A stretch of 32,705 bases of DNA from Saprospirales bacterium (lineage in GTDB: Bacteria > Bacteroidota > Bacteroidia > Chitinophagales > UBA8649). Where the stretch lies: positions 1-32,705 of the forward strand of contig PAPS01000037.1 in assembly GCA_002708985.1 (NCBI GenBank), read 5' to 3'. Below the pieces are notes generated by a model. It was not told the origin of the DNA, did not search any database, and saw only the letters and a program-made list of their open reading frames with translations. This document shows, piece after piece, positions 7,619 to 15,597 of the stretch. A program made the position numbers and the translations under genes. Within the stretch, counting starts at the first letter, position 1; each line of letters starts with the position of its first letter.

Positions 7619-8281
7619 ATGTCAAAAATTTGGCCTTGGCAAAAGCCTGTAGAACCTACCCCAGAATTTATTGAATCCGAGTCCGCCAATGCTTGGTCGC
7701 ACGGATTAGCCTTTCTCGCCGTCTTGATTAGCTTGCCCTTTTTCTTTTCTGCAGTTCAATGGCTAAGCTTCAATCGATCAGTAGTCATAGGTGTCTACAT
7801 ATGCTGTCTTTTGCTCATGTTGTTATCCTCGACACTCTTTCATGGATTCAAGTTTACCACTCATGGGAAAAAACTCATGATTTTAGATCATATAGCCATC
7901 TACGCCATGATAGCCGGAACCTATACGGCGCTACTCTATCGCTATATCAATACGGATTCTGGGCAAGCTCTCATGGTTATTCTTTGGGTAATTACTGCCG
8001 TAGGCTCGCTGTTTAAAATTTTTTTTGCCGGTAAGTGGGATATACTAAGCGGGTTGTTTTATCTCTTTATGGCAAGCTTAATATTTTTTATTTTTCCAGC
8101 GTTTATATCATCCGTTCCTGTTGAGATTCAATATTGGATTTATGTAGGAGGAGGGGCGTATGTAGTCGGTTTACTGATATACTTTCTAAACCATATTCCC
8201 TATAACCATTTAGTATGGCATTTTTTTGTAATTGGCGGCGCGTTTAGCCATTACTATGCTATCTATAAAGCCTATGTATAG
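7619..8281 (+). CDS. Hemolysin III / PAQR family membrane protein
   Basis: A 220-residue protein with seven predicted membrane helices. The conserved PAQR polar residues are present: His28 in the AWSHGLAF segment, the S-x(3)-H motif SSTLFHGF (Ser71, His75), LDHIAIYAMIAGTYT (Asp90 to Thr103), and the C-terminal HxxxH (His197, His201), the likely zinc-binding set. Family members are inner-membrane proteins; eukaryotic relatives are ceramidase-like receptors and bacterial ones such as YqfA have been tied to membrane homeostasis. The name hemolysin III comes from one Bacillus cereus protein and is not evidence for a toxin. The ATG directly follows the stop of the preceding gene, with no gap. Confidence 0.93.
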   Translation: MSKIWPWQKPVEPTPEFIESESANAWSHGLAFLAVLISLPFFFSAVQWLSFNRSVVIGVYICCLLLMLLSSTLFHGFKFTTHGKKLMILDHIAIYAMIAGTYTALLYRYINTDSGQALMVILWVITAVGSLFKIFFAGKWDILSGLFYLFMASLIFFIFPAFISSVPVEIQYWIYVGGGAYVVGLLIYFLNHIPYNHLVWHFFVIGGAFSHYYAIYKAYV

Positions 8282-8301
8282 CCAATAGACCTTTTTATGC
8301 T

Positions 8302-10356
8302 CTAAAACGAGCCCGCATATTTTCGAAGAGCCCACTCAGCCCCAAAAAACAGTAAGGCAAGGCACAACCAGAGCATTTCATTGACCCTGGGTTTTACAGA
8401 ACGAATTACTTGATTCTTCTTCGATGCACTAATCCAGTTCATGACCTCAGACAGGAGATTATCGACCTCCTCCTTGCTGTAATAAGCTCCTTGATTAGAA
8501 TGAGCAATATGTTGAAGAAGTGCAGTATCTCTCAACGTTGTATAGTATTCGCGCAAATCCTCTTCGACAACGATTCCAGCAATAGTCGTAAGTTTTTTGT
8601 TTGAAACTAGTGCACTTGCTTGAACAAGATACATTCCCGGACGAAGTGCAATAGGATCAGAACTAGTGATACCTTCGTTATTGCTTTTGGGAGCAAAGGT
8701 TGTGTCCCATTCGCTCTTACTGTCGGTTAAATTTATTTCTATATTTCGAGGTATTACTCTTGTGTAATTCTCTTCTAAGGCATCAAGCGAAAAGGTGATT
8801 TCTTCTTTTCCTTTTGGACGACGAGGTGTCCATGCAAGCAACAGGCGTTCTTGTGAAAAGTCCTGAATCAACTCATTAGTTAATTGCTGAAAAAAGGTAT
8901 TAAAGGCATCCGCATTACCATAAGCCTTGCGCTCCGCCCTTTGCCATTTCCACCACCCCTCTCCAATCAGCATAAAGATCTTTTTTCCTCCCCTAGAGAG
9001 GTTAGATAAAACCGGCTCTTGACGTCCCTCAGTAAGCATGGTTTGGGCAGACACATTGAGCTGATGAACAACACCACTAGGATATCGAATGGACGGCATC
9101 TCCGCCAGACGCTGAAGAATTTCACTTGTAAACATCAAGGGTATTGATGAGGATTGAAAAACCACTTTTCGATTAGCTGACCAAGCACTGCCTGTAGGAA
9201 GTGTAATGCCATCAACCAACGCATTATACTTCTCTGGCGAAGTTGCTGCCCCAACGATAAATAATTGTGGAATTCTGCTATCTCTACTAATGGACAAATT
9301 GCCATAACGTCTATCCGGTAAATTATGCCATATAATGCCATCTAGTCCAATCAATTTAGGTGGCCCATCTTTCATAAAATGAAGCGATACATTCATTGTT
9401 TGATACTCAGATAATGCCTTATGTATAGCACGAATATCAGGATGAGGACCTGCTGCACAAAGCAATACATTTTGTCTGCCATCCTTTACCTCCATAAAAA
9501 AAGAAGCCGCATTATTGGCTTGCGTCAATTCATCCGTTGTACAATTTGCCTCAACTGTAAAGGCCTTAATTCCCGTTTGTCTAGGACGAATAGTTAACGT
9601 TATTGTGGTATCGACAACATCATGGGAGAGGGCGAAATTAGCCGAAGCTAAAGGAAGATCGTCTTCGCTGTGCATTATATCAAGTCTTATTGCTTCTCCA
9701 TTAAGCAAATTAGCTTGACAATCTACCTGAACTTCCACTTCATCGCTAGTATTTACCACACTAGGATGACGCACATCAACGATTTTAAAATCTTCTACCC
9801 CACGCACATCTCCCAATCCTAGCGTGTAAATTGGCTTTTTACTTAACAATGAATAAGGATTTGCCGCTGCGTTGTGCATTCCATCACTTGCTAATATGAT
9901 AGCATCAGAAGAAGAAAAAGTTCTTTCGACATCTTCTAGGCTCTGGATAATGTTTGTTTTATAGGGATTCAGCGAACTCCCTCTTTCCTTGCTAACCTCA
10001 TTGGAAAAATAGCTTATCTCAAGCAATACTGAATCCGCAAATTGGTCTCTAAGACGGTTAATCAGATAATCGACTGTGGAAGAATCATCCACAAAATCAA
10101 CTGATACTGAGCTATCAATTAACAGTTGCACGGCAACTTGATTCTCTTGAATCTTTTCTTCTTCCAACCAAGGACTTAGCAATAGAAAGACTATGATTGT
10201 TGTCGACAATGCACGAAGAAAGGCACTTGCCAGCCAGATACGCTGGGCCAAAATATCCTCTTGATCAAATGTAGACTCCTTCCAATAAAGAGCTAAGGCA
10301 AAGCCAACTCCCGTAAGAATTGAAAAAAAGATAGCTGGACCAAGTGCTAATGACAT
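8302..10356 (-). CDS. Large membrane protein with VWA domain (BatA/aerotolerance-like architecture)
   Basis: A 684-residue protein with two N-terminal membrane helices (about 7-24 and 42-63), a VWA domain (about 74-200), a long beta-rich region (about 200-640) and one C-terminal helix (about 661-677). The MIDAS site is complete: DSSVS (Asp81, Ser83, Ser85), Thr134 and Asp158 in ILASDGMHN. Between the helices the bulk should face the periplasm. The layout resembles Bacteroidota membrane VWA proteins related to BatA/BatB, but MoxR, BatD and DUF58 genes, usual partners of those, are not present here. The gene begins seven bases after the stop of fabG and is likely co-transcribed. Function is not assignable beyond protein-protein interaction at the envelope. 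Confidence 0.8.
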   Translation of the reverse strand: MSLALGPAIFFSILTGVGFALALYWKESTFDQEDILAQRIWLASAFLRALSTTIIVFLLLSPWLEEEKIQENQVAVQLLIDSSVSVDFVDDSSTVDYLINRLRDQFADSVLLEISYFSNEVSKERGSSLNPYKTNIIQSLEDVERTFSSSDAIILASDGMHNAAANPYSLLSKKPIYTLGLGDVRGVEDFKIVDVRHPSVVNTSDEVEVQVDCQANLLNGEAIRLDIMHSEDDLPLASANFALSHDVVDTTITLTIRPRQTGIKAFTVEANCTTDELTQANNAASFFMEVKDGRQNVLLCAAGPHPDIRAIHKALSEYQTMNVSLHFMKDGPPKLIGLDGIIWHNLPDRRYGNLSISRDSRIPQLFIVGAATSPEKYNALVDGITLPTGSAWSANRKVVFQSSSIPLMFTSEILQRLAEMPSIRYPSGVVHQLNVSAQTMLTEGRQEPVLSNLSRGGKKIFMLIGEGWWKWQRAERKAYGNADAFNTFFQQLTNELIQDFSQERLLLAWTPRRPKGKEEITFSLDALEENYTRVIPRNIEINLTDSKSEWDTTFAPKSNNEGITSSDPIALRPGMYLVQASALVSNKKLTTIAGIVVEEDLREYYTTLRDTALLQHIAHSNQGAYYSKEEVDNLLSEVMNWISASKKNQVIRSVKPRVNEMLWLCLALLFFGAEWALRKYAGSF

Positions 10357-10363
10357 CGATCAC

Positions 10364-11083
10364 TTAACGGTGAAGCCCTCCGCAAACATTAATAACCTGA
10401 CCATTGATATACCCCGCACCGTCAGATGCTAAAAAGCTAATCAATTGAGCAACTTCTTCAGGCTTTCCTAAGCGACGAGCCGGGATAGCATCAAGATATT
10501 TTTGGCGTATATCTTCTGGAAGAACTTCAGTCATTTTGGTTTCAATAAAACCAGGTGCTACAGCATTCACCGTAACATTGCGTGCAGCAAACTCAGCGGC
10601 CAATGACTTTGTCAATCCAATCATACCTGCTTTAGAGGCTGCGTAATTGGCTTGGCCGGCCTGTCCCATTCTACCAACAATAGAAGAGATATTAATTATA
10701 CGACCTGACTTTTGACGCACCATTTGGTATCCAGCGTGCTTGCAAAGGTTATAGGCAGACTTTAGATTGACATTAATCACTGCATCCCAATCTTCTTCTT
10801 TCATGCGCATAACTAAATTATCACGCGTTATTCCCGCATTGTTCACAAGCACATCCAATCGACCTTCTTCTGCTACGATGTGTTTGACCGTTTCTTCACA
10901 TGATGAGTAGTCAGAGGCATCTGAAGCAATAGGCTTTATTGCAGGATTAACGCCTTGGAAATCTTCAATAATTCTTGAGGTGGCATAGACTGTGTGTCCT
11001 TGATTAAGAAAGAATTCTGCAATCGCCAAGCCGATTCCACGACTACCACCAGTAATTAAAATAATCTTAGTTGGATCGTTCAT
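10364..11083 (-). CDS. fabG: 3-oxoacyl-[acyl-carrier-protein] reductase
   Basis: FabG reduces 3-oxoacyl-ACP to (R)-3-hydroxyacyl-ACP with NADPH in each round of fatty acid elongation. The 239-residue protein has the classical short-chain dehydrogenase signature: cofactor loop TGGSRGIG (11-18), NNAG (81-84) and catalytic Ser134, Tyr147 and Lys151 in the block NISSIVGRMGQAGQANYAAS. The closing INVCGG resembles the FabG end INVNGG. Because the SDR family is large, another 3-oxoacyl reductase role is possible, but the residues around the active site are FabG-like. It is the first gene of a two-gene unit with the VWA membrane protein and is divergent from the esterase gene. Confidence 0.92.
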   Translation of the reverse strand: MNDPTKIILITGGSRGIGLAIAEFFLNQGHTVYATSRIIEDFQGVNPAIKPIASDASDYSSCEETVKHIVAEEGRLDVLVNNAGITRDNLVMRMKEEDWDAVINVNLKSAYNLCKHAGYQMVRQKSGRIINISSIVGRMGQAGQANYAASKAGMIGLTKSLAAEFAARNVTVNAVAPGFIETKMTEVLPEDIRQKYLDAIPARRLGKPEEVAQLISFLASDGAGYINGQVINVCGGLHR

Positions 11084-11165
11084 GCTCTAAAGGTAATAAA
11101 TGGTAAGTTGGAGTACGGTTGATATAAGTGTAATTCCTTATTTTGTTAACAATTACTTAACACAC

Positions 11166-12377
11166 ATGAATCGGATCATTTCCATTTTTCTCTTTGCAGC
11201 GCTTCCTTATTTTCTTCAAGCCCAGGCATTCAATTGCGACAATGATCAATACCTCTTACCCGAGTTTGCCGTGGATGAAACGCCGGGTATTCTATTTGGC
11301 AACAACATAGGGGTCAATGGACAAAGTGAAGACTTACTGTTAGATATCTATGAGCCAAGTGGCGACACATCAGTTGTCCGGCCTGTTATTTTGTGGGGAT
11401 TTGGGGGAAGTTTTGTTGGCGGCAGCAGAGGACAAGTTGGTTTCCTTTGTGAAGACTATGCAGCAATGGGCTATGTTGCCATCGCCTACGATTATCGCAT
11501 TGGGTTTTTTATACCCTCTTCCACATCAACGGCTTTAGCGGTACTGCGTGGAGCTCATGACACAAGAGCCGCAGTACGCTGGCTCTACAAATCAGCTCAA
11601 GAGGGAAATCCATATCGTATTGACACCAATAGAATCTTTTTAGCTGGAGTTTCAGCAGGAGCGGTATCGGCTATTCATGCCGCCTACTTGTTTGAAGGAG
11701 ATAGCGTATTTGATTACTTCACACCACTGACTTGGAATAGTCTTGGCGGCTTTTCAGGCCTAAGTGGTAATGATGGATATTCTGAAAAAGTTCACGGAGT
11801 GATTAACTACAGTGGGGCCGTGGGATTAAATGAATGGATTGATGGTGATGAAGTGCCTATGATTTCCTTTCACGATGTGGGCGATAATATCGTACCCTAC
11901 GATCGCCGCGAAGTAAATGTATTTGGGATACCCACTGGACTCATTGTAAGCGGAAGTGAAGTCATTGATCGAAGATTAGACACCTTGGGGCTTACTCATT
12001 GTCTTGAAAGTTACAATTCCAATTCTCATGTATCGTACCTATATAATAGTGAACCTTTTGAGCGTTCCGTAAGATTCTTAAAAGCAGTTATGTGCAATAG
12101 ATACTACGACTGCGAGGCGGATAGCATTGGTGGTGAGATTACCCCCCCGTCTACATCGATTTCCTCTGCGAACGACAATTTCGTAATAGACATTAATCAA
12201 GGAGTATTGTTCATTAACAACTTATCAATTGAGCAAATTGAAATCTATGACTTGCTTGGAAAGCGCCTTGCCTCGTGCCAAGGGAATAGTCTTGCCCTAC
12301 CCGCTTATAAAGGAGTGATGTATATTAGAATATATAACGGCATACGTTGGGAGAGCTTTGGACTTAACGCCCGTTAA
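11166..12377 (+). CDS. Secreted alpha/beta hydrolase (carboxylesterase-like) with T9SS sorting domain
   Basis: The start at ATG 11166 gives a clean signal peptide (MNRIISIFLFAALPYFLQAQ); an upstream in-frame ATG at 11100 would add 22 residues before it. The 403-residue protein has an alpha/beta hydrolase domain at about 40-325: LLLDIYEPSGD and WGFGGSFVGGS (oxyanion region), nucleophile Ser163 in GVSAG, and later an Asp in HDVGDNIVPY and a His in SNSHVSY as probable triad members. Residues about 335-403 look like a type A T9SS sorting domain (QIEIYDLLGKRLAS, YIRIYNG), so the enzyme is exported by Sec and then carried across the outer membrane by the type IX system, with the tail normally removed. 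Substrate unknown; related enzymes hydrolyse carbohydrate or lipid esters. A seven-cytosine run lies in the linker. Confidence 0.85.
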   Translation: MNRIISIFLFAALPYFLQAQAFNCDNDQYLLPEFAVDETPGILFGNNIGVNGQSEDLLLDIYEPSGDTSVVRPVILWGFGGSFVGGSRGQVGFLCEDYAAMGYVAIAYDYRIGFFIPSSTSTALAVLRGAHDTRAAVRWLYKSAQEGNPYRIDTNRIFLAGVSAGAVSAIHAAYLFEGDSVFDYFTPLTWNSLGGFSGLSGNDGYSEKVHGVINYSGAVGLNEWIDGDEVPMISFHDVGDNIVPYDRREVNVFGIPTGLIVSGSEVIDRRLDTLGLTHCLESYNSNSHVSYLYNSEPFERSVRFLKAVMCNRYYDCEADSIGGEITPPSTSISSANDNFVIDINQGVLFINNLSIEQIEIYDLLGKRLASCQGNSLALPAYKGVMYIRIYNGIRWESFGLNAR

Positions 12378-12385
12378 TAAGGGAA

Positions 12386-13255
12386 CTAGGCCAAAGCTTT
12401 TTGCATAGTTTCTCCAATATCTGCAGGAGATTCTACTACATGAATACCACATTCAGCCATGACCTTCATCTTGGCTTGAGCTGTATCATCCTTGCCGCCA
12501 ATGATTGCTCCGGCATGTCCCATTTGGCGGCCTTCAGGAGCTGTTTGTCCCGCAATAAATCCGACAACGGGCTTTGTCGCATTTTCTTTAACCCACCGAG
12601 CAGCTTCTATTTCTAAGGTTCCTCCAATCTCTCCAATCATAACAATTCCATCAGTATCGCTATCCTTCATAAGAAGTTCTACCGCATCCTTTGTCGTTGT
12701 CCCAATTATGGGATCACCACCGATTCCAATAGCTGTAGAAATACCTAGACCAGCTTTCACTACTTGATCTGCAGCCTCATAGGTAAGCGTTCCTGATTTA
12801 GAAACTATTCCTATTCTGCCGGCTTTAAAAACAAATCCTGGCATAATACCCACCTTTGCTTCATCTGCCGTAATCACCCCTGGGCAATTGGGTCCGACTA
12901 AACGGCAATCATAGTCTTGAATAAAACGCTTGGCCTTAGCCATATCCAAGACAGGAATCCCTTCCGTAATCGCGATAATTACCTTAATGCCTGCTGCTGC
13001 AGCCTCCATGATGGCGTCTGCTGCAAAAGCAGGAGGGACAAAAATAATACTCACGTCAGCCCCTGTTTTACGCACAGCTTCGTCAACCGAGTTAAACACC
13101 GGTCGATCCAAATGCACTTCGCCTCCCTTACCTGGAGTAACACCACCAACCACAGGACTGCCATAAGCAATCATTTGGGAGGCATGAAAACTTCCTTCCT
13201 TACCTGTAAAGCCTTGAACGATGATTTTTGAGTCTTTATTTACCAGAACTGACAT
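12386..13255 (-). CDS. sucD: Succinate-CoA ligase, ADP-forming, alpha subunit
   Basis: The alpha subunit of succinyl-CoA synthetase carries the phosphohistidine and binds CoA in the TCA-cycle step succinyl-CoA + ADP + Pi to succinate + CoA + ATP. The 289-residue protein has the usual length, the CoA-binding N-terminal Rossmann fold ([19 protein letters not shown]), GPNCPGVI, and the active His247 in [13 protein letters not shown]. The sucC beta subunit is not in the window; in Bacteroidota the two genes are often apart. The gene ends eight bases from the convergent esterase stop, with no obvious terminator between. Confidence 0.97.
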   Translation of the reverse strand: MSVLVNKDSKIIVQGFTGKEGSFHASQMIAYGSPVVGGVTPGKGGEVHLDRPVFNSVDEAVRKTGADVSIIFVPPAFAADAIMEAAAAGIKVIIAITEGIPVLDMAKAKRFIQDYDCRLVGPNCPGVITADEAKVGIMPGFVFKAGRIGIVSKSGTLTYEAADQVVKAGLGISTAIGIGGDPIIGTTTKDAVELLMKDSDTDGIVMIGEIGGTLEIEAARWVKENATKPVVGFIAGQTAPEGRQMGHAGAIIGGKDDTAQAKMKVMAECGIHVVESPADIGETMQKALA

Positions 13256-13325
13256 GGATTATTGTTTTGCATAGTGAAGGTATTAAACCTTGTAAATCCC
13301 TAGACCATCAAGCGTAGAAATTTAT

Positions 13326-14084
13326 CTACAAATTGGCCTTATTTCTTAACTGCTTTAAAAAGTCCGATGCAAAAATAAAATCAGTAAGCTCTTTATTGTC
13401 CGAGCTGAGAATATCATTCTTACTCCCTTCCCAATGCTTAAGCCCCTTATGCAGAAATGTTACCTTGTCGCCAATTCCCATGACAGAGTTCATATCATGC
13501 GTATTAATCACCGTGGTCATATTGTTTTCAATAGTCAATTCTCGAATCAACTCATCAATGACCAAGGCGGTCTTAGGGTCAAGCCCTGAATTGGGTTCAT
13601 CACAGAAAAGGTATTTAGGTTCCATAACAATCGCACGTGCAATCCCCACTCGTTTCATCATACCTCCAGATATTTCGCCAGGATACTTTTTACCCGCACC
13701 TGTTAAGTTTACTTTTTGAAGACACTCTGTAACACGTGAGCGCTTCTCGTCTTCTGATTTCGAAGTGAACATATCTAAAGGAAAGCGAATGTTTTCTTCA
13801 ACGGTCATAGAATCAAACAGCGCATTCCCCTGAAAGAGCATTCCCATTTCTTGACGTAAACTCTTTTGCTCTTTCGCTTTTAGAGCATTGAACTTTCGGT
13901 CAGAATATAAAATGTTTCCACTGTCAGGCTTATGTAAACCCACAAGACTTTTTAGGAAAACCGTTTTCCCCGCTCCGCTCGTTCCAATTACAAGATTGCA
14001 TTGGCCTGGGTAAAACTCCGCAGAAACGCCCTTTAATACCGATTGCTGCGCAAAAGACTTTTTAATATTTTCTACAACAATCAT
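13326..14084 (-). CDS. ABC transporter ATPase, MlaF type
   Basis: A 252-residue ATPase with Walker A GTSGAGKT (34-41), Q-loop (FQGNALFDSMT), signature SGGMMKRVGIARA and Walker B YLFCDEPNSGLD (Asp163, Glu164). The pattern SGGM-x-KR instead of SGGQ-x-QR and the short form are typical of MlaF, which powers phospholipid movement between the inner and outer membranes. It starts within the last four bases of the permease gene (ATGA overlap), so the two are translationally coupled. A substrate-binding MlaD-type gene is not adjacent on this side. Confidence 0.9.
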   Translation of the reverse strand: MIVVENIKKSFAQQSVLKGVSAEFYPGQCNLVIGTSGAGKTVFLKSLVGLHKPDSGNILYSDRKFNALKAKEQKSLRQEMGMLFQGNALFDSMTVEENIRFPLDMFTSKSEDEKRSRVTECLQKVNLTGAGKKYPGEISGGMMKRVGIARAIVMEPKYLFCDEPNSGLDPKTALVIDELIRELTIENNMTTVINTHDMNSVMGIGDKVTFLHKGLKHWEGSKNDILSSDNKELTDFIFASDFLKQLRNKANL

Positions 14085-14824
14085 AGGAATAAAAAGGCGA
14101 TGAGAAAATTCGTAACAATAATCATAATGGAGCTATTGACTACAGCTCTTGTGCTCGCCGCTCCAATCTCCAATGCTCCTCCTTTTACGTAGTATCCTTG
14201 ATAGCAGCTTACGCTAGTTACAATAAAGGAAAACACATAACACTTGAGCAAAAAGATTACTGTGTAGTATGAGGTAAACGTATCTTGAAGACCTGTTTTA
14301 TAGTCCTCCCAGGAAAAAAAATCCCCTAAATATCCCGCTAGGAATCCACCTACCATACCTAATATAATTGCAGAGGCAAAAAGCAATGGTACAATAATCA
14401 GAGCACCCAATATTTTGGGCATAATCAAATAAGCCTTAGTGTTTACACCCATAATCTCAAGAGCATCAATTTGCTCGGTTACTCTCATAGAACCAAGCTC
14501 CGAAGAGATATTAGATCCAACTTTCCCGGCAAGCATTAGAGATCCAATCGTAGGAACAAGTTCTAAAATCAACGAATCTCTCACAATATATCCTATGAGA
14601 GACATTGGCAAAGGCAAGGTCATATCAAGGAACTGTTTAGCAAACTGCACAGAGGTTACTGCTCCAAGAAAGGTAGATATAATAGCAATAATAGGTAGGG
14701 AACCAATGCCAATGTCATGGGTTTGACGAAATGTTTCTCTTGCATACATAGAGAATTTCTCTGGGCGGGTTAATCCTTGCCCTAACATCATTAAATACCG
14801 CCCTAAACTCCCAATGATTTTCAA
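14081..14824 (-). CDS. ABC transporter permease, MlaE type
   Basis: A 247-residue permease with an N-terminal interfacial helix, five to six membrane segments and the MlaE coupling-helix signature ELGSMRVTEQIDALEIMGVN that contacts the ATPase. Together with the downstream ATPase it forms the core of an inner-membrane lipid transporter that maintains outer-membrane asymmetry. The start is a TTG at 14824: a TAA lies in frame three codons upstream, so the only other choice is an internal ATG (ATGATG) at residue 12, which would cut the N-terminal helix. The start lies 14 bases from the start of a divergent dehydrogenase gene. Confidence 0.9.
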   Translation of the reverse strand: MKIIGSLGRYLMMLGQGLTRPEKFSMYARETFRQTHDIGIGSLPIIAIISTFLGAVTSVQFAKQFLDMTLPLPMSLIGYIVRDSLILELVPTIGSLMLAGKVGSNISSELGSMRVTEQIDALEIMGVNTKAYLIMPKILGALIIVPLLFASAIILGMVGGFLAGYLGDFFSWEDYKTGLQDTFTSYYTVIFLLKCYVFSFIVTSVSCYQGYYVKGGALEIGAASTRAVVNSSIMIIVTNFLIAFLFL

Positions 14825-14838
14825 TTCGTCTTATTTTC

Positions 14839-15591
14839 ATGGAAAATACATCAAATACTACCACATTTATGTCGAAGCGAGCAATAATCACAGGAGGAAG
14901 TGCAGGTATTGGGCTAGAAACCGCCAAAAAATTCTATAGTAATGGCTTTGATGTCACGCTATGCGCCCGCAATCAGGAGAACCTTACACGTGCAAAGCAC
15001 GACATTGAGCAGTTACCTCCTAAAGGTCATTATCCTAAAACAGTTCAAGCCATACAAGCCGATTTCTTAAAAGAAAGTGATGTCAATCATTTTGCATCAG
15101 AAGTACTAACGTCAAGTGGTACCATAGACGTGATTGTTCACAATGCAGGTATTTTTCTTCCTGGAGACTTGGTAGGAGAAACTAACCTTCAAGCGATGCG
15201 AGATATGATGGAGGTCAACTTTTTTTCCGCCTATCACCTTAATCAACTCTTACTTCCCAAAATGATAGAACAAGGACATGGTCATATTATCATTATGAGT
15301 TCCATTGCGGGCTTAGCTGCCTATCCTGCAGGTTCAATGTATACGATATCAAAGTTTGCATTGACAGGTTTTGCCAAGGCTTTGCGGCTAGAAACCCAAG
15401 ATAAAAACATACGAATCAGTGCCATTTATCCTGGAGCGACATGGACTCGCTCATGGTCAGAGAGCGGCCTTAATGAAGACCGCTTGATGCCCGCTGAAGA
15501 TATTGCTCAACTTGTTTTTGAATGCCATAATACATCAAGCAGAAGTGTTGTGGAAGATATTATCATACGGCCACAACTTGGTGATATATAA
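14839..15591 (+). CDS. Short-chain dehydrogenase/reductase
   Basis: A 250-residue NAD(P)-dependent oxidoreductase of the classical SDR type: nucleotide loop TGGSAGIG, HNAG, catalytic Ser in IMSSIAG, and the YTISK pair (Tyr and Lys). The sequence after the active site resembles 3-ketoacyl-ACP reductase-like and sepiapterin-reductase-like SDRs, but the substrate is not predictable. An internal ATG at 14869 (MSKRAIITGG) would start right at the first strand and leave 44 bases for divergent promoters, so it may be the true start; the upstream ATG adds ten polar residues. The stop lies six bases from the convergent stop of the prenyl synthase fusion. Confidence 0.88.
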   Translation: MENTSNTTTFMSKRAIITGGSAGIGLETAKKFYSNGFDVTLCARNQENLTRAKHDIEQLPPKGHYPKTVQAIQADFLKESDVNHFASEVLTSSGTIDVIVHNAGIFLPGDLVGETNLQAMRDMMEVNFFSAYHLNQLLLPKMIEQGHGHIIIMSSIAGLAAYPAGSMYTISKFALTGFAKALRLETQDKNIRISAIYPGATWTRSWSESGLNEDRLMPAEDIAQLVFECHNTSSRSVVEDIIIRPQLGDI

Positions 15592-15597
15592 AAATGA

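Noticed and set aside
7619-8281. Reading the hemolysin III gene as a toxin
   Set aside because: The protein is a seven-helix PAQR-type membrane protein; the name is historical.
11100-11165. ATG 22 codons upstream of the esterase signal peptide
   Set aside because: It would place a polar segment before a clear signal peptide, so the ATG at 11166 is preferred.
14715-14927. Minus-strand 70-codon ORF starting near the divergent dehydrogenase
   Set aside because: It overlaps the permease N-terminus and the dehydrogenase in other frames and has no recognisable content.
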